Below are positions 10,459-19,524 of a DNA stretch of 64,000 nucleotides, one piece after another. Origin of the DNA: an uncultured Lactobacillus sp. (GTDB lineage Bacteria > Bacillota > Bacilli > Lactobacillales > Lactobacillaceae). The notes under the pieces are model-generated. The model ran no database searches. It was given only the letters and a program-made list of their open reading frames with translations, and was not told the origin of the DNA. The position numbers and the translations under genes were made by a program. How positions within the stretch are numbered: position 1 is the stretch's first letter; each line of letters begins with the position of its first letter. The DNA lies in NCBI GenBank assembly GCA_910589675.1, contig CAJUTO010000001.1:1-64000 (forward strand), read 5' to 3'.

Positions 10459-11670
10459 TTACTTGTCCGAAACACAAGCGATTCCTGGTAATTCTTTACC
10501 TTCAAGGTAGTTAAGTGAAGCACCACCACCAGTAGAAATGTGGCTGATCTTAGGAGCGATTCCTAATTGCTTAGCAGCAGCAGTTGAGTCACCACCACCA
10601 ATAATAGTTACGGCATCCTTTAAGTCAGCTAATGCACGACCAACTTCCAAAGTACCTTCTGCGTAATTTGGCATTTCGAATGCACCCATAGGTCCGTTCC
10701 ATACAACAGTCTTAGCATCCTTTAAGATGTCTCTGAATTTTTCAACAGTCTTAGGACCGATGTCAAGACCCATTTCGTTGTCAGGAATATCATCACCAAC
10801 AATTTCGTGAGGAGCATCATTTGAGAATTCAGTAGCAGCAACGTTATCAACTGGAAGAACGATCTTGTCGCCAGCCTTTTCAAGCAAGCTCTTAGCAAGT
10901 TCTACCTTGTCAGCTTCAAATAATGATTTACCAATCTTGTGACCTTGTGCAGCTAAGAAAGTATAAGCCATACCACCACCGATTAAAATGTGATCTGACT
11001 TAGGAATTAAGTTTTCAATAACACCAATCTTATCTGATACTTTTGCACCACCAAGAATAGTTACAAATGGGTGAACTGGGTTTTCAACAGCATCACCTAA
11101 GAACTTAATTTCCTTTTCAAGTAAGTAACCAGCTGCTGCAGGCTTACCAGCCTTCTTCATAGCAGTTGCAATACCAACGTTTGAAGCGTGACTTCTGTGA
11201 GCAGTACCAAATGCATCGTTTACAAATACATCACCAAGACTTGCCCAGTATTCGCCAAGCTTTGGATCGTTCTTAGATTCACGCTTACCAAAGTCGTTGT
11301 CAATATCTTGGAATCTAGTGTTTTCAAGAACAACAACGTCGCCATCCTTCATGTTGTCGATAGCTTCTTCTACTTCTTTACCCTCGTTTTCTGGTACAAA
11401 AGTTACAGGCTTTTCTAATAATTCACTTAAACGTTCTGCTACTGGACGTAATGACAATTCTTTCTTGTCAGCATCTGACTTAACACGACCCAAGTGGCTA
11501 AGCAAAATTGCTTTACCACCGTGATCAATGATGTATTTAATAGTTGGTAATGCAGCAACAATACGGTTGTCGTCACCAATAACACCATTCTTAATTGGAA
11601 CATTGAAGTCAACACGAACTAAAACTTTTTTACCTTTAAGATCAAGGTCTGAAACGATTAATTTAGCCAT
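10459..11670 (-). CDS. pgk: Phosphoglycerate kinase
   Basis: Phosphoglycerate kinase (403 aa) makes ATP from 1,3-bisphosphoglycerate. The N-terminal [11 protein letters not shown] motif, the SHLGR loop, and the nucleotide-binding GGGDSTAA with [12 protein letters not shown] near the C-terminus are clear. The gene starts about 106 bases after gapA. A Rho-independent terminator lies in that gap, so pgk, tpiA and eno depend on read-through or on a weak promoter that I could not find. A CGGAGG site precedes the ATG. Confidence 0.98.
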   Translation of the reverse strand: MAKLIVSDLDLKGKKVLVRVDFNVPIKNGVIGDDNRIVAALPTIKYIIDHGGKAILLSHLGRVKSDADKKELSLRPVAERLSELLEKPVTFVPENEGKEVEEAIDNMKDGDVVVLENTRFQDIDNDFGKRESKNDPKLGEYWASLGDVFVNDAFGTAHRSHASNVGIATAMKKAGKPAAAGYLLEKEIKFLGDAVENPVHPFVTILGGAKVSDKIGVIENLIPKSDHILIGGGMAYTFLAAQGHKIGKSLFEADKVELAKSLLEKAGDKIVLPVDNVAATEFSNDAPHEIVGDDIPDNEMGLDIGPKTVEKFRDILKDAKTVVWNGPMGAFEMPNYAEGTLEVGRALADLKDAVTIIGGGDSTAAAKQLGIAPKISHISTGGGASLNYLEGKELPGIACVSDK

Positions 11671-11701
11671 TTAAACTAATTTACCTCCGATAGATTATTT
11701 G

Positions 11702-11732
11702 AAAAAAGGCGGAGGAAGTAATTCCCTCCGCC
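11702..11732 (-). terminator. Terminator or attenuator between gapA and pgk
   Basis: An 8-bp GC-rich stem, GGCGGAGG with CCTCCGCC, has a 9-base loop and is followed by six T residues on the minus strand. It sits inside the glycolytic cluster after gapA. It should lower pgk-tpiA-eno transcription relative to cggR-gapA. Confidence 0.8.
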
Positions 11733-11776
11733 TTCTCTCGTCTGCTTACTTAAAATCAGTAATTAATAATTAATGA

Positions 11777-12793
11777 TTAAAGAGTAGCAAATTTCAATAA
11801 AGTACGAACCATTTGGCAAGTGAATGAGTATTCGTTGTCGTACCAAGCAACAGTCTTAACTAATTGCTTGTCACCTGCAGTAGTTACCATAGTTTGAGTT
11901 GGGTCAAAGATTGAACCAGCAGTCATACCTAAAACGTCGCTAGAAACGATGTTGTGGTCGTTGTATGCAAATGAAGGACTTTCGTACTTCTTAACTGCTT
12001 CGTTAACTTCGTCAGCAGTTACATCCTTGCTTAAGATTGAAACTAATTCAGTTACAGAACCATCTGGAACTGGAACACGTTGTGCGTGACCGTTCAACTT
12101 ACCGTTCAATTCTGGAACAACAAGACCAATAGCCTTAGCAGCACCAGTTGAGTGAGGAATAATGTTGATAGCTGCAGCACGTGCAGAACGTAAGTTACCA
12201 CCACGTACAGGACCATCTAAAAGCATTTGAGTTGAAGTGTAAGCGTGGATAGTAGTCATAGTACCAACTTCAATGCCGAATTCTTTTTGTAAAGCATTAA
12301 CCATTGGTGCTAATGAGTTAGTAGTACATGAACCAGCTGAAACAATCTTGTCATCAGCAGTCAAAGTATCATCGTTTACGCCGTAAACAATGGTCTTCAA
12401 GTCTGAACCTGCAGGTGCAGAAATTAATACACGCTTTGCACCAGCCTTAAGGTGAGCTTCTGACTTAGCTTTGCTAGTGTAGAAACCAGTACATTCAAGA
12501 ACAAAGTCAACGCCATCGTTCTTAACCCAAGGAATGTTTTGTGCTTGTGGTTCAGCGTAAACACGGTACTTCTTACCGTCAACTACGATTGAGTCATCAG
12601 TTGCTGAAACTTCGTGGTTGAAAGTACCATGAGTTGAGTCGTACTTAAGTAAGTGAGCTAAAAGTGCTGGAGTAGTCAAGTCGTTGATTGCAACAACTTC
12701 AATATCTGAAGACTTTTCGCCTAAATCCATAATACGACGGAATGCTAAACGACCAATACGGCCGAAACCGTTAATACCAATTTTAACTGTCAT
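11777..12793 (-). CDS. gapA: Glyceraldehyde-3-phosphate dehydrogenase, type I
   Basis: This 338-aa NAD-dependent enzyme oxidises glyceraldehyde-3-phosphate to 1,3-bisphosphoglycerate. The NAD fold starts [13 protein letters not shown]. The catalytic cysteine is in SCTTNS at about residue 156, and the HAYTSTQ and [20 protein letters not shown] stretches mark the catalytic domain. It follows cggR by 54 bases, with a very strong AAGGAGGAATATAGG ribosome binding site. As in B. subtilis, the regulator gene cggR comes first and the enzyme second, so gapA is expected to be induced by glycolytic intermediates acting on CggR. Confidence 0.98.
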   Translation of the reverse strand: MTVKIGINGFGRIGRLAFRRIMDLGEKSSDIEVVAINDLTTPALLAHLLKYDSTHGTFNHEVSATDDSIVVDGKKYRVYAEPQAQNIPWVKNDGVDFVLECTGFYTSKAKSEAHLKAGAKRVLISAPAGSDLKTIVYGVNDDTLTADDKIVSAGSCTTNSLAPMVNALQKEFGIEVGTMTTIHAYTSTQMLLDGPVRGGNLRSARAAAINIIPHSTGAAKAIGLVVPELNGKLNGHAQRVPVPDGSVTELVSILSKDVTADEVNEAVKKYESPSFAYNDHNIVSSDVLGMTAGSIFDPTQTMVTTAGDKQLVKTVAWYDNEYSFTCQMVRTLLKFATL

Positions 12794-12847
12794 ATCCTAT
12801 ATTCCTCCTTAGGAAATATGTAAGTAACAATTTATTTTAAACGGGAA

Positions 12848-13879
12848 TTACTTCCCCTTTAAAACCAAGTTTGAGGCTCCTTCATCCGTGATTAACCACG
12901 TTTGTTTAGGAGCATGATGCATGTAAGCTACAATTGCAGAAGCTTTACTAGCCCCAGCAGCAATTGCAAATACATGAGGTATTTTATCTAAGTCTTCTAA
13001 TTGAAGACCGATCCGTGGGATACGTTTTACAAGTCTACCTTGTTGGTCAAAGAAATACCCAAAACATTCGGCCACAGCTCCATCATTTCGAAGCTTGGAA
13101 CTAGTCATTACATCTAAGCCACGTCTTTTTGACATGACATCTGCTCTACCAATTCCATGTATCACCATATCACTATTATAAATGTTTGAAATCGCATTCG
13201 CAATATCTGTATCTTGAAGCAATAAAGTCAAAGCCTCAGATGAAACATTTTCAGGTAAATATAGCCCTTTATGCTTTCCACCTGTCTCAGAAGCCATCAT
13301 CTGAGCAACAGTATTACTCTGGATTTCAACGCTTTCTCCAACTGCTCCTCTTCCGGGAACAAATAACAAATCCCGATAGCGGCTTAATTTAGGAGAAAGA
13401 TGATGGGCTACTCCCGCCACAGTAGTACCACCTAAAACGGTAATAATACTTTTTCCTAATGGTAAAAGTAAATCAAGCGCAGAGTTAAGTTGTTCACCCA
13501 TTAAGTCAACAACGCGCTCTTGTCGATCCATGTCACCAGGAACAATAATAGCTCGATCGATCCCTAATTTTTGTGCCAATTCAATTTCAGTTTGACTAGC
13601 GTTAAACAAACGATCGATTAAAGGAGCAGCTTCCTTTAAAGTTCTCTTTCCTTTATCAGTTAATTCCATACCGTAGCTCTGGATATTAATGAGTCCTAAC
13701 TGCCGCAAATAATCAGTTTCAGTTCGCACATTGCGCTCGCTTAATCCTAATTTTTTAGCAACAACTCTTCGCCCAACTGGAGCTAACAGCGAAATCTGTT
13801 CAAGAACAAGAAAACGTTGCCGAATTATTTTTAAAACATCAGGAACTAAGCTTTGCAACAAGGTTAAATCCGAGTCCAT
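12848..13879 (-). CDS. cggR: Central glycolytic genes regulator CggR
   Basis: CggR (343 aa) belongs to the SorC/DeoR-like repressors. An N-terminal winged helix-turn-helix (about residues 30-70, with VAKKLGLSERNVRTETDYLRQ) is followed by a sugar-phosphate-binding domain (about 90-340). In B. subtilis, fructose-1,6-bisphosphate relieves repression. It is the first gene of the leftward glycolytic unit. The ATG at 13879 has a GAGGGAG site about 8 bases upstream. A sigma-A promoter lies about 130 bases upstream, with a hairpin and a probable operator in the leader. The protein thus probably represses its own operon. Function by homology is firm, operator position is inferred. Confidence 0.95.
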   Translation of the reverse strand: MDSDLTLLQSLVPDVLKIIRQRFLVLEQISLLAPVGRRVVAKKLGLSERNVRTETDYLRQLGLINIQSYGMELTDKGKRTLKEAAPLIDRLFNASQTEIELAQKLGIDRAIIVPGDMDRQERVVDLMGEQLNSALDLLLPLGKSIITVLGGTTVAGVAHHLSPKLSRYRDLLFVPGRGAVGESVEIQSNTVAQMMASETGGKHKGLYLPENVSSEALTLLLQDTDIANAISNIYNSDMVIHGIGRADVMSKRRGLDVMTSSKLRNDGAVAECFGYFFDQQGRLVKRIPRIGLQLEDLDKIPHVFAIAAGASKASAIVAYMHHAPKQTWLITDEGASNLVLKGK

Positions 13880-13896
13880 TGCTCGCTCCCTCTATT

Positions 13897-13935
13897 GGGT
13901 CAAAAGCGATACCGCCATATGACGGTAAGCGACCC
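13897..13935. promoter_or_regulatory. Probable CggR operator in the cggR leader
   Basis: GGGTC and GACCC arms bracket an inner near-palindrome (TACCG and CGGTA around CATATG). Read on the minus strand the two halves also form imperfect direct repeats beginning TCGCTT. It lies 18-56 bases upstream of the cggR start codon, downstream of the promoter, as the CggR operator does in B. subtilis. Binding is inferred. Confidence 0.5.
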
Positions 13936-13953
13936 AAAAAGCTTAAAAATATT

Positions 13954-13996
13954 AGAGAGACGCGAATTAACTATATTTCAATTCACATTTCTCTCT
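13954..13996 (-). other. 5' leader hairpin of the cggR-gapA transcript
   Basis: Arms AGAGAGA and TCTCTCT enclose a second pairing GAATT with AATTC, giving an interrupted stem at the very start of the leader (first arm about 5 bases from the predicted start of transcription). It may protect the 5' end of this abundant message. It has no T run, so it is not a terminator. Confidence 0.45.
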
Positions 13997-14007
13997 CGAC
14001 AGTTTTT

Positions 14008-14036
14008 AGTATAGCAATATCTTTTTTTAAATTCAA
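14008..14036 (-). promoter_or_regulatory. Promoter of cggR-gapA
   Basis: On the minus strand, TTGAAT (14036-14031) and TATACT (14013-14008) are separated by 17 bases. Transcription would start near 14001, giving a leader of about 120 bases. It is back to back with the tRNA promoter. Confidence 0.75.
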
Positions 14037-14060
14037 GATATATCATTCAGAATAATTAAT

Positions 14061-14088
14061 TTGTACTTTCTACATTTTCTGATATACT
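14061..14088 (+). promoter_or_regulatory. Promoter of the tRNA-Arg gene
   Basis: TTGTAC (14061-14066) and TATACT (14083-14088) are separated by 16 bases, with the tRNA starting 15 bases further on. This is the expected spacing for a single-gene tRNA unit. Confidence 0.6.
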
Positions 14089-14102
14089 TATTTTAGTTTG
14101 TC

Positions 14103-14174
14103 GTGCCCTTAGTGTAATGGATCGCACGTAAGATTCCGGTTCTTAAAATCTGAGTTCGACTCTCAGGGGGCGCA
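14103..14174 (+). tRNA. tRNA-Arg (anticodon CCG)
   Basis: All arms fold by hand. The acceptor stem GTGCCCT pairs with GGGGCGC (7 bp, two G-U), the D stem GTGT with GCAC, the anticodon stem TAAGA with TCTTA, and the T stem CTGAG with CTCAG around TTCGACT. The seven-base anticodon loop, 14134-14140, is TTCCGGT, so the anticodon is CCG, reading the rare arginine codon CGG. The variable loop has 4 bases. The discriminator base is A, and CCA is not encoded, so it must be added after transcription. The gene stands alone, with its own promoter and terminator. Confidence 0.95.
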
Positions 14175-14175
14175 T

Positions 14176-14208
14176 AAAAGGAACTAGCGTATGCTGGCTC
14201 CTTTTTTT
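14176..14208 (+). terminator. Terminator of the tRNA-Arg gene
   Basis: AAAAGGA pairs with TCCTTTT, and after one mismatch CTAGC pairs with GCTGG, leaving a GTAT loop and a run of seven T residues. It begins one base after the tRNA. Confidence 0.85.
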
Positions 14209-14315
14209 GTATCATTTAATTACTCGGTTTATTTAGAAATAGCCTATCATTTGTAAGCATTTTCGTTATAATTAAAATCGGTATTAATTATGTACATAGA
14301 CAGAAAGGTTATTTT

Positions 14316-15764
14316 ATGATCGAAGAAGAAAAAAAGTCTGATGCCAAAAAAATGCTTTGGCCTACACTGGCAATGATGGCATTTTCAACTGTTTGGGGCT
14401 TTGGCAATGTTGTAAATGGTTATGTTTACTTCGATGGTACTAAGGTCGTTTTCAGCTGGGTTCTAATGTTTTTACTCTATTTTGTTCCCTATGCATTAAT
14501 GGTTGGAGAATTAGGCGCTACCTTTAAAAATGCAAATGGTGGTGTCTCATCTTGGGTTAATGCGACCATGGGTGCAAAATGGGCATATTATGCCGGATGG
14601 ACCTATTGGGCTTGTCACGTCGTTTATATTTCCAGTAAAGGTACCGGCGGCTTAAGAGCGATGGCTTGGGGAATTTTTGGAAATACCAAATGGTATGATG
14701 GTCTCCCAACGGCCTGGACTCAACTTGCTACTTTAGTTGTTTTCCTATTTTTCTGCTGGGTCACTAGTAAAGGAATTCCTGTTCTTAAAAGTTTAGCCAC
14801 TATTGCTGGATCATCAATGTTTATCATGTCTATTTTGTTTATAATTATGATGTTTGCTGCTCCAGCAATTAACCCTCACGCAGGATATTATTCAATTAAC
14901 TTTAATTGGAAAAGTTTAATGCCAACATTCAATCTTAAGTATTTAACTTCTCTTTCAATTCTAGTTTTTGCCGTTGGTGGATGTGAAAAAATATCTCCCT
15001 ATGTAAATAAAGTTAAAGACCCTTCAAAAAACTTCCCGAAAGCAATGATGGCTCTTGCTATTATGGTTATGATTTCTGCTATTTTAGGAACATTTGCCAT
15101 GGCTTTGATGTTTGATCCTAAGATTGTTAACAATAATTTAAATGAATATATTTCAAACGGTGCTTATATGGCATTCCAGCGTTTGGGTGAATATTACCAT
15201 GTTGGTGGCTTGTTTATGTATATCTATTCATGGTGTAACGTTATTGGACAATTTTCTACCTTAGTTATTAGTATCGATGCTCCACTTAGAATGTTATTAG
15301 GTAGTAAAGAAGCTAAAAACTTCATCCCTAAGAAACTCCTTAAAGTTAATAAACATGGAGCATATATCAACGGCATTTGGATGGTCGTTATCCTTTCCGG
15401 TGGTTTAATTGCAGCTCAAGCTTTACTACCAGATGCACAAGCTGTTATGGCACAATTAGTTAAGTTAAATTCTACTACAATGCCAATGCGCTATTTATGG
15501 GTATTTGCAGCTTATATTGCTCTTAGAAAACATCAAACAAAATTTGATACTTCTTATCAAATGACAAAAAATCAAGGTCTTGCGTATACTGCCGGAATTT
15601 GGTGTTTCATTGTAACAGCTGCATGTTGTATTTTAGGAATTTACTCTCCTGATCCATTTACACTTTTCCTTAATATTATTACTCCAATTATCTTGATCGC
15701 TTTAGGATTGATTTTACCAGCAATCAAGAAAAAAGAAGATGGTAATAATCCACTAATGGATTAA
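14316..15764 (+). CDS. APC-superfamily amino acid permease
   Basis: The 482-aa protein is an integral membrane transporter with about 12 hydrophobic segments. It begins with the TM1 glycine-containing stretch TVWGFGNVVNGYVYF, followed by VGELGATFKNANGGVSSWV, a pattern of the glutamate/GABA-antiporter and YjeM-like branch of the amino acid-polyamine-organocation family. The substrate cannot be read from sequence. It stands alone: a tRNA terminator precedes it and its own terminator follows. The AGAAAGG ribosome binding site is good. A TATAAT box near 14267 is a plausible -10, without a clear -35. Confidence 0.88.
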   Translation: MIEEEKKSDAKKMLWPTLAMMAFSTVWGFGNVVNGYVYFDGTKVVFSWVLMFLLYFVPYALMVGELGATFKNANGGVSSWVNATMGAKWAYYAGWTYWACHVVYISSKGTGGLRAMAWGIFGNTKWYDGLPTAWTQLATLVVFLFFCWVTSKGIPVLKSLATIAGSSMFIMSILFIIMMFAAPAINPHAGYYSINFNWKSLMPTFNLKYLTSLSILVFAVGGCEKISPYVNKVKDPSKNFPKAMMALAIMVMISAILGTFAMALMFDPKIVNNNLNEYISNGAYMAFQRLGEYYHVGGLFMYIYSWCNVIGQFSTLVISIDAPLRMLLGSKEAKNFIPKKLLKVNKHGAYINGIWMVVILSGGLIAAQALLPDAQAVMAQLVKLNSTTMPMRYLWVFAAYIALRKHQTKFDTSYQMTKNQGLAYTAGIWCFIVTAACCILGIYSPDPFTLFLNIITPIILIALGLILPAIKKKEDGNNPLMD

Positions 15765-15769
15765 TTACA

Positions 15770-15804
15770 AATGGCCGATATAAAAAATATATCGGTCATT
15801 TTTT
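15770..15804 (+). terminator. Terminator of the permease gene
   Basis: A 13-base stem (15770-15782 with 15788-15800, including one G-T pair) has a five-A loop and a T run. It ends transcription before the clpP promoter. Confidence 0.85.
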
Positions 15805-15828
15805 CTACATAAAATTAAGCTCGATCAG

Positions 15829-15857
15829 TTGACATGATTAAAAGTAAGTGATTTAAT
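15829..15857 (+). promoter_or_regulatory. Promoter of clpP
   Basis: TTGACA (15829-15834) and TTTAAT (15852-15857) are separated by 17 bases. The -10 box touches the CIRCE element, so a bound HrcA dimer would block initiation. Confidence 0.75.
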
Positions 15858-15883
15858 TAGCACTGTACTTATTAGAGTGCTAA
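15857..15883. promoter_or_regulatory. CIRCE operator (HrcA site) of clpP
   Basis: The element reads TTAGCACTG, nine bases, GAGTGCTAA. It differs from the CIRCE consensus (TTAGCACTC-N9-GAGTGCTAA) by a single base in the left arm. It covers the transcription start. No CtsR heptad pair was seen here. Confidence 0.85.
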
Positions 15884-15905
15884 TTTTGTTTAGGAGGTAA
15901 AATTA

Positions 15906-16493
15906 ATGCTCGTACCTACAGTTATTGAACAAACTGCACGTGGTGAACGTGCTTACGACATTTATTCAAGATTATTAAAAGATAGAATCATTATGCTTAG
16001 TGGTGAAATTAATGACCAAATGGCTAATTCCATCATTGCTCAACTTTTATTCTTAGATGCACAAGATAACACTAAAGATATTTCTCTTTACATTAATTCT
16101 CCAGGTGGTGTTATTACCTCTGGATTAGCAATTATGGATACAATGAACTTTATCAAATCAGACGTATCTACAATTGCCATTGGTATGGCTGCTTCTATGG
16201 CTTCCATCCTTTTAACTAGTGGAACTAAGGGTAAACGTTTTGCATTACCAAACTCAACAGTTCTTATTCACCAACCGTTAGGTGGTGCACAAGGTCAACA
16301 AACTGACATTCAAATTGCAGCTAATGAAATTTTAAAGAGTCGTAAAAAACTTAACCAAATTTTACATGAAACCACTGGTCAACCTCTTGATAAGATCCTT
16401 AAGGATACTGAACGCGACAATTACTTGTCTGCTGAAGAAGCTAAAGACTATGGTTTAATCGATGAAATTTTGGTAAACCAAAAGAAAGACTAG
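15906..16493 (+). CDS. clpP: ATP-dependent Clp protease proteolytic subunit
   Basis: ClpP (195 aa) forms the two-ring serine protease chamber used by Clp ATPases. The catalytic serine is in GMAASMAS (about Ser97), histidine in IHQPLGG (about His122), and aspartate in the [19 protein letters not shown] region. The [10 protein letters not shown] substrate loop is clear. The ATG follows TAGGAGG by 8 bases. A full promoter and a CIRCE element precede it, so it should be heat-inducible through HrcA. The gene stands alone, converging on whiA with a shared terminator. Confidence 0.98.
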   Translation: MLVPTVIEQTARGERAYDIYSRLLKDRIIMLSGEINDQMANSIIAQLLFLDAQDNTKDISLYINSPGGVITSGLAIMDTMNFIKSDVSTIAIGMAASMASILLTSGTKGKRFALPNSTVLIHQPLGGAQGQQTDIQIAANEILKSRKKLNQILHETTGQPLDKILKDTERDNYLSAEEAKDYGLIDEILVNQKKD

Positions 16494-16508
16494 TTTATTT
16501 ATTCAGAC

Positions 16509-16543
16509 AAAAATAGAGCTCACGATGTGAGCTCTATTTTTTT
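16509..16543. terminator. Bidirectional terminator between clpP and whiA
   Basis: A perfect 15-bp stem (16509-16523 with 16527-16541) has a three-base loop, A residues on one side and T on the other. It can end transcripts from both converging genes. Confidence 0.9.
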
Positions 16544-16545
16544 AT

Positions 16546-17487
16546 CTAATTTTCTTCTTTTAATTGCTTCGCTATTTCACGAATTTTTTGAAAACGATGG
16601 TTAACCCCTGACTTTGAGATTGGACCATCTGGTACTTGTGCTGCAACTTCCTTAAGAGAAAGTTCTGGATGCGTTAACCTAAAACGAGCTAGCACAGTCA
16701 ATTTTTCAGGTAAGTTTTCTAAACCAAATTTTTCTTCAATCAATTGAATATCTTCAACTTGCTTAGCTGCTGCATTTGCAGTCTTTTTTAGATTTGCTGT
16801 ATCGCAATTCACTAAACGATTCACCGAATTACGCATATCACGCATAATTCTTAAATCTTCAAAAGCTAGCATTGCGTTCACTGCACCAACTATATGGAGA
16901 AAATCACCAATTTTTTCTGCTTCTTTTAAATAGACGATATAGCCACTTCGTCTCCTAGTTTCTTTTGCATTTAAATAAAAGAAATTGTTCATTAACTTTA
17001 ATAGATCTTGATTGTGATCTTCATAAAGAGAATAAATCTCTAAATGATAGCGACTAGTTTCTGGATTATTTACACTTCCAGATGCTAAAAAAGCTCCTCT
17101 TAAATAGGACATTGCTCTTTGTTCCGAAGACATAATCTTTTCAGGAATTCCCGTAATAAGACCATTATTACTATCAAAAATTTCTAAGTCGGTTAGAATT
17201 TCATGAACTTGTTTTTGAAGTCTAACTAAATACTGATAATTTTTCTTTAATTTCATCTTCTTAGAAACAATTAATAGAGGTTCAATTCCATAAGCAGTCT
17301 TAATAAGAGAAAATATTCTCCTTGCAATCGCTGGATTTTCAGTTGTAATATCCAAACTAAATTGATGATCGTGCAGGCTAAGTACTCCGTTCATTCGCAA
17401 AAAAGCTGCTAATTCTGCCTTAGCGTGTTCGGGATGAACTGGCAGACTTGTAAGTTCTTTTTTTACATCACTTGCGTATGAAACCAT
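16546..17487 (-). CDS. whiA: WhiA-like DNA-binding protein
   Basis: The 313-aa protein combines an N-terminal LAGLIDADG-like domain (about 1-200, with [15 protein letters not shown]) and a C-terminal helix-turn-helix (about 225-310, [27 protein letters not shown]). WhiA controls sporulation in streptomycetes, and in Firmicutes it affects division and chromosome segregation. Length and motifs are typical. It is 3 bases downstream of yvcK and ends at a shared terminator. The trio rapZ-yvcK-whiA is nearly universal in Firmicutes and is preserved here intact. Confidence 0.95.
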   Translation of the reverse strand: MVSYASDVKKELTSLPVHPEHAKAELAAFLRMNGVLSLHDHQFSLDITTENPAIARRIFSLIKTAYGIEPLLIVSKKMKLKKNYQYLVRLQKQVHEILTDLEIFDSNNGLITGIPEKIMSSEQRAMSYLRGAFLASGSVNNPETSRYHLEIYSLYEDHNQDLLKLMNNFFYLNAKETRRRSGYIVYLKEAEKIGDFLHIVGAVNAMLAFEDLRIMRDMRNSVNRLVNCDTANLKKTANAAAKQVEDIQLIEEKFGLENLPEKLTVLARFRLTHPELSLKEVAAQVPDGPISKSGVNHRFQKIREIAKQLKEEN

Positions 17488-17490
17488 TAA

Positions 17491-18528
17491 CTAGTCCTGT
17501 TCCTTCTGTCTTCGACAATATGCTTCAAAAGCTAAATTCAAAATTTCATCAGCTACTTTTTTTCCATCATGAAAAACCAATCCACTATGTTGATCGATAA
17601 AGTCAGCTGTAATTACTCGACAATCTTGAGCCCTCAATCCGGCAAAATCATTCCGTACTGGTTCAAGATAAGCATCATAATCGGCTGGGTTAAATTTAGT
17701 CATATCAATCTTAGCACCGTTAACCAAAGCGGTATTAATATAATGGCCTCCTAAGTGGTCATTAATAACTTGCACATGCTCAGCCGCTGTAAAATGATCT
17801 GTTTCACCTTGCTGGGTCATAATATTACAAATATAAATTACTTCAGCTTTAGTTTGTCTTACAGCATCCCCTAAATTAGAAATCATCAAATTAGGTAAAA
17901 TCGATGTAAATAAACTACCCGGTCCTAAAACTACTGCGTCTGCTTGCATAATAGCTGCTAAAACTGGCAACACAGCTTTAGGTTCTTCATCTGAGTCAGT
18001 ATCGGTAACCCAGACACGTTTAATCCTCTTGTCTTTTGATGTGATTTCTGTTTCTCCTGATTCAGTTGTTCCATCGACAAATTCCGCATTTAAAGTCAAA
18101 GGCTCATTCGAAGCAGGAAAGATTCTTCCATCAATTCGCATCATTCTAGATAGGGATTGAACAGCGTCAAAAATATTTCCCTGCATTTCATCTAAGGCAG
18201 CAATAATTAGATTTCCAATTGCATGACCTGCAAAAAATGAGTCAGATGAATTAAATCGATATTGAAAAATATCTTTTTCTTCTTGTGGTAAATCAGATAA
18301 AGAAACCAATACATTTCTTATATCCCCTGGTGGCACTACATTAATATAATCTCTAATTGCACCGGACGATCCGCCATCATCAGCCACAGTAACAATAGCT
18401 GTTATATCAGCGTTTTGCTCCTTTAGAGCATTTAAAATAACAGGTAAACCTGTCCCTCCGCCAATAACAACAATTTTAGGGCGACGTCCACGAATGACAC
18501 GTACAATTTTATTTTCTCCGTACGCCAT
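17491..18528 (-). CDS. yvcK: Gluconeogenesis factor YvcK/CofD-like protein
   Basis: This protein is needed for growth on gluconeogenic carbon sources and for cell shape in B. subtilis, and it binds UDP-sugars. I place the start at the ATG at 18528 (345 aa, beginning [11 protein letters not shown]), which has an AAGGAGCGGAG site. The upstream start (363 aa) would run into rapZ. The Rossmann-like [13 protein letters not shown] near residue 20, [14 protein letters not shown], and PPGDIRNVL are hallmarks of the CofD/YvcK fold. It lies between rapZ (10 bases away) and whiA. It binds a nucleotide sugar, so a link to the gal genes in this window is possible but unproven. Confidence 0.93.
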   Translation of the reverse strand: MAYGENKIVRVIRGRRPKIVVIGGGTGLPVILNALKEQNADITAIVTVADDGGSSGAIRDYINVVPPGDIRNVLVSLSDLPQEEKDIFQYRFNSSDSFFAGHAIGNLIIAALDEMQGNIFDAVQSLSRMMRIDGRIFPASNEPLTLNAEFVDGTTESGETEITSKDKRIKRVWVTDTDSDEEPKAVLPVLAAIMQADAVVLGPGSLFTSILPNLMISNLGDAVRQTKAEVIYICNIMTQQGETDHFTAAEHVQVINDHLGGHYINTALVNGAKIDMTKFNPADYDAYLEPVRNDFAGLRAQDCRVITADFIDQHSGLVFHDGKKVADEILNLAFEAYCRRQKEQD

Positions 18529-18538
18529 CTCCGCTCCT

Positions 18539-19414
18539 TTATTGTCCAATATAACGACTAATCTCTCGGTGAGAAATATCAACAGGATATTTTTTAGCTA
18601 AATCAACTGCTAATTGGCGTGCAATTGAAACGCTTCTGTGCTGACCACCTGTACACCCAATTGCAATAGTTAATTTTTCTTTTCCTTCAGCAATATATCC
18701 TGGAATAGCCGTCTCCAACATATCTAAAAACTTAGCATAAAACTCTTTAGTTTCTTTCTTGCTCATTACATAATCAAAAACTCGACGATCTAAACCAGTA
18801 AATGGCTTAAGTTGGGGAATGTAGAATGGATTTGGCAAAAATCTTACATCCATTACAATATCTGCATCAATTGGAATACCATATTTAAATCCAAAACTCA
18901 TTACTTCAATTGAAAACGTCCGAGTTCGATTATCTCCAAACTTATCTACTAATTTTGTCTTTAATTCCTTGGTAGATAAATGGGAGGTATCAATAATTAT
19001 GTTTGAAATATTCTTGGTTCTTGATAAAATATTTCTTTCTTCTTGAATTCCATCAAGCAAGCGACCCGTATGAGCTAAAGGAGGCAAGCGTCTTGTTTCT
19101 TTATACCGAGACACTAAGACGTCATCTGAAGCATCTAAAAACAAAACTGTTGACTGAACATTTTGACTATCCTCTAAAGACTTGATTTCATCAACCAAAT
19201 CTTTATAAAAACTCTTTACTCTCAAGTCAACAACTACTGCTGCCTTACTAAAATCCGAAGAATTATTAATTAATTCCCAGAAACTTCCCAATAATTCCGG
19301 TGGTAAATTATCTACCACGAAATATCCCATATCTTCTAATGCTTTAATGGCCACAGTTTTACCTGCACCACTCATACCAGTAACAATCAATAATTGTTTC
19401 TTTTGTTCAGCCAT
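18539..19414 (-). CDS. rapZ: RapZ/YvcJ-type RNase adapter, nucleotide-binding protein
   Basis: This 291-aa P-loop protein has Walker A GMSGAGKT at about residues 13-20 and a C-terminal domain with [16 protein letters not shown]. In E. coli RapZ steers RNase E to the GlmZ small RNA; in Gram-positives YvcJ hydrolyses nucleotides and affects competence. Its own extended -10 promoter lies directly upstream. It leads the leftward unit rapZ-yvcK-whiA. The substrate RNA in lactobacilli is not known. Confidence 0.93.
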   Translation of the reverse strand: MAEQKKQLLIVTGMSGAGKTVAIKALEDMGYFVVDNLPPELLGSFWELINNSSDFSKAAVVVDLRVKSFYKDLVDEIKSLEDSQNVQSTVLFLDASDDVLVSRYKETRRLPPLAHTGRLLDGIQEERNILSRTKNISNIIIDTSHLSTKELKTKLVDKFGDNRTRTFSIEVMSFGFKYGIPIDADIVMDVRFLPNPFYIPQLKPFTGLDRRVFDYVMSKKETKEFYAKFLDMLETAIPGYIAEGKEKLTIAIGCTGGQHRSVSIARQLAVDLAKKYPVDISHREISRYIGQ

Positions 19415-19435
19415 AGTTATCCCTCCTTAATCGAC

Positions 19436-19444
19436 ATTATAACA
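19436..19444 (-). promoter_or_regulatory. Extended -10 promoter of rapZ
   Basis: TGTTATAAT on the minus strand (TG at 19444-19443) is a perfect extended -10. The expected start lies about 15 bases before the ATG, so the leader would be short but still hold AAGGAGGG. No clear -35. Confidence 0.5.
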
Positions 19445-19468
19445 TACCGGGTGTTCCATTTTTTAAAT

Positions 19469-19524
19469 AAAATAAAAAGTCGTTATCTTTGGTAGTCTTC
19501 CAACGATATACGACTTTTTATTTT
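19469..19524 (-). terminator. Terminator of the HdeD-like gene
   Basis: A 15-bp outer stem (19469-19483 with 19510-19524) encloses inner pairings ATC/GAT and TGG/CCA. The T-rich flank follows on the minus strand. The stem overlaps the stop codon at 19523. Confidence 0.85.

Noticed and set aside
14209..14315. Riboswitch or T-box before the amino acid permease
   Set aside because: The 107-base gap holds no T-box core, no specifier loop and no terminator next to the start.
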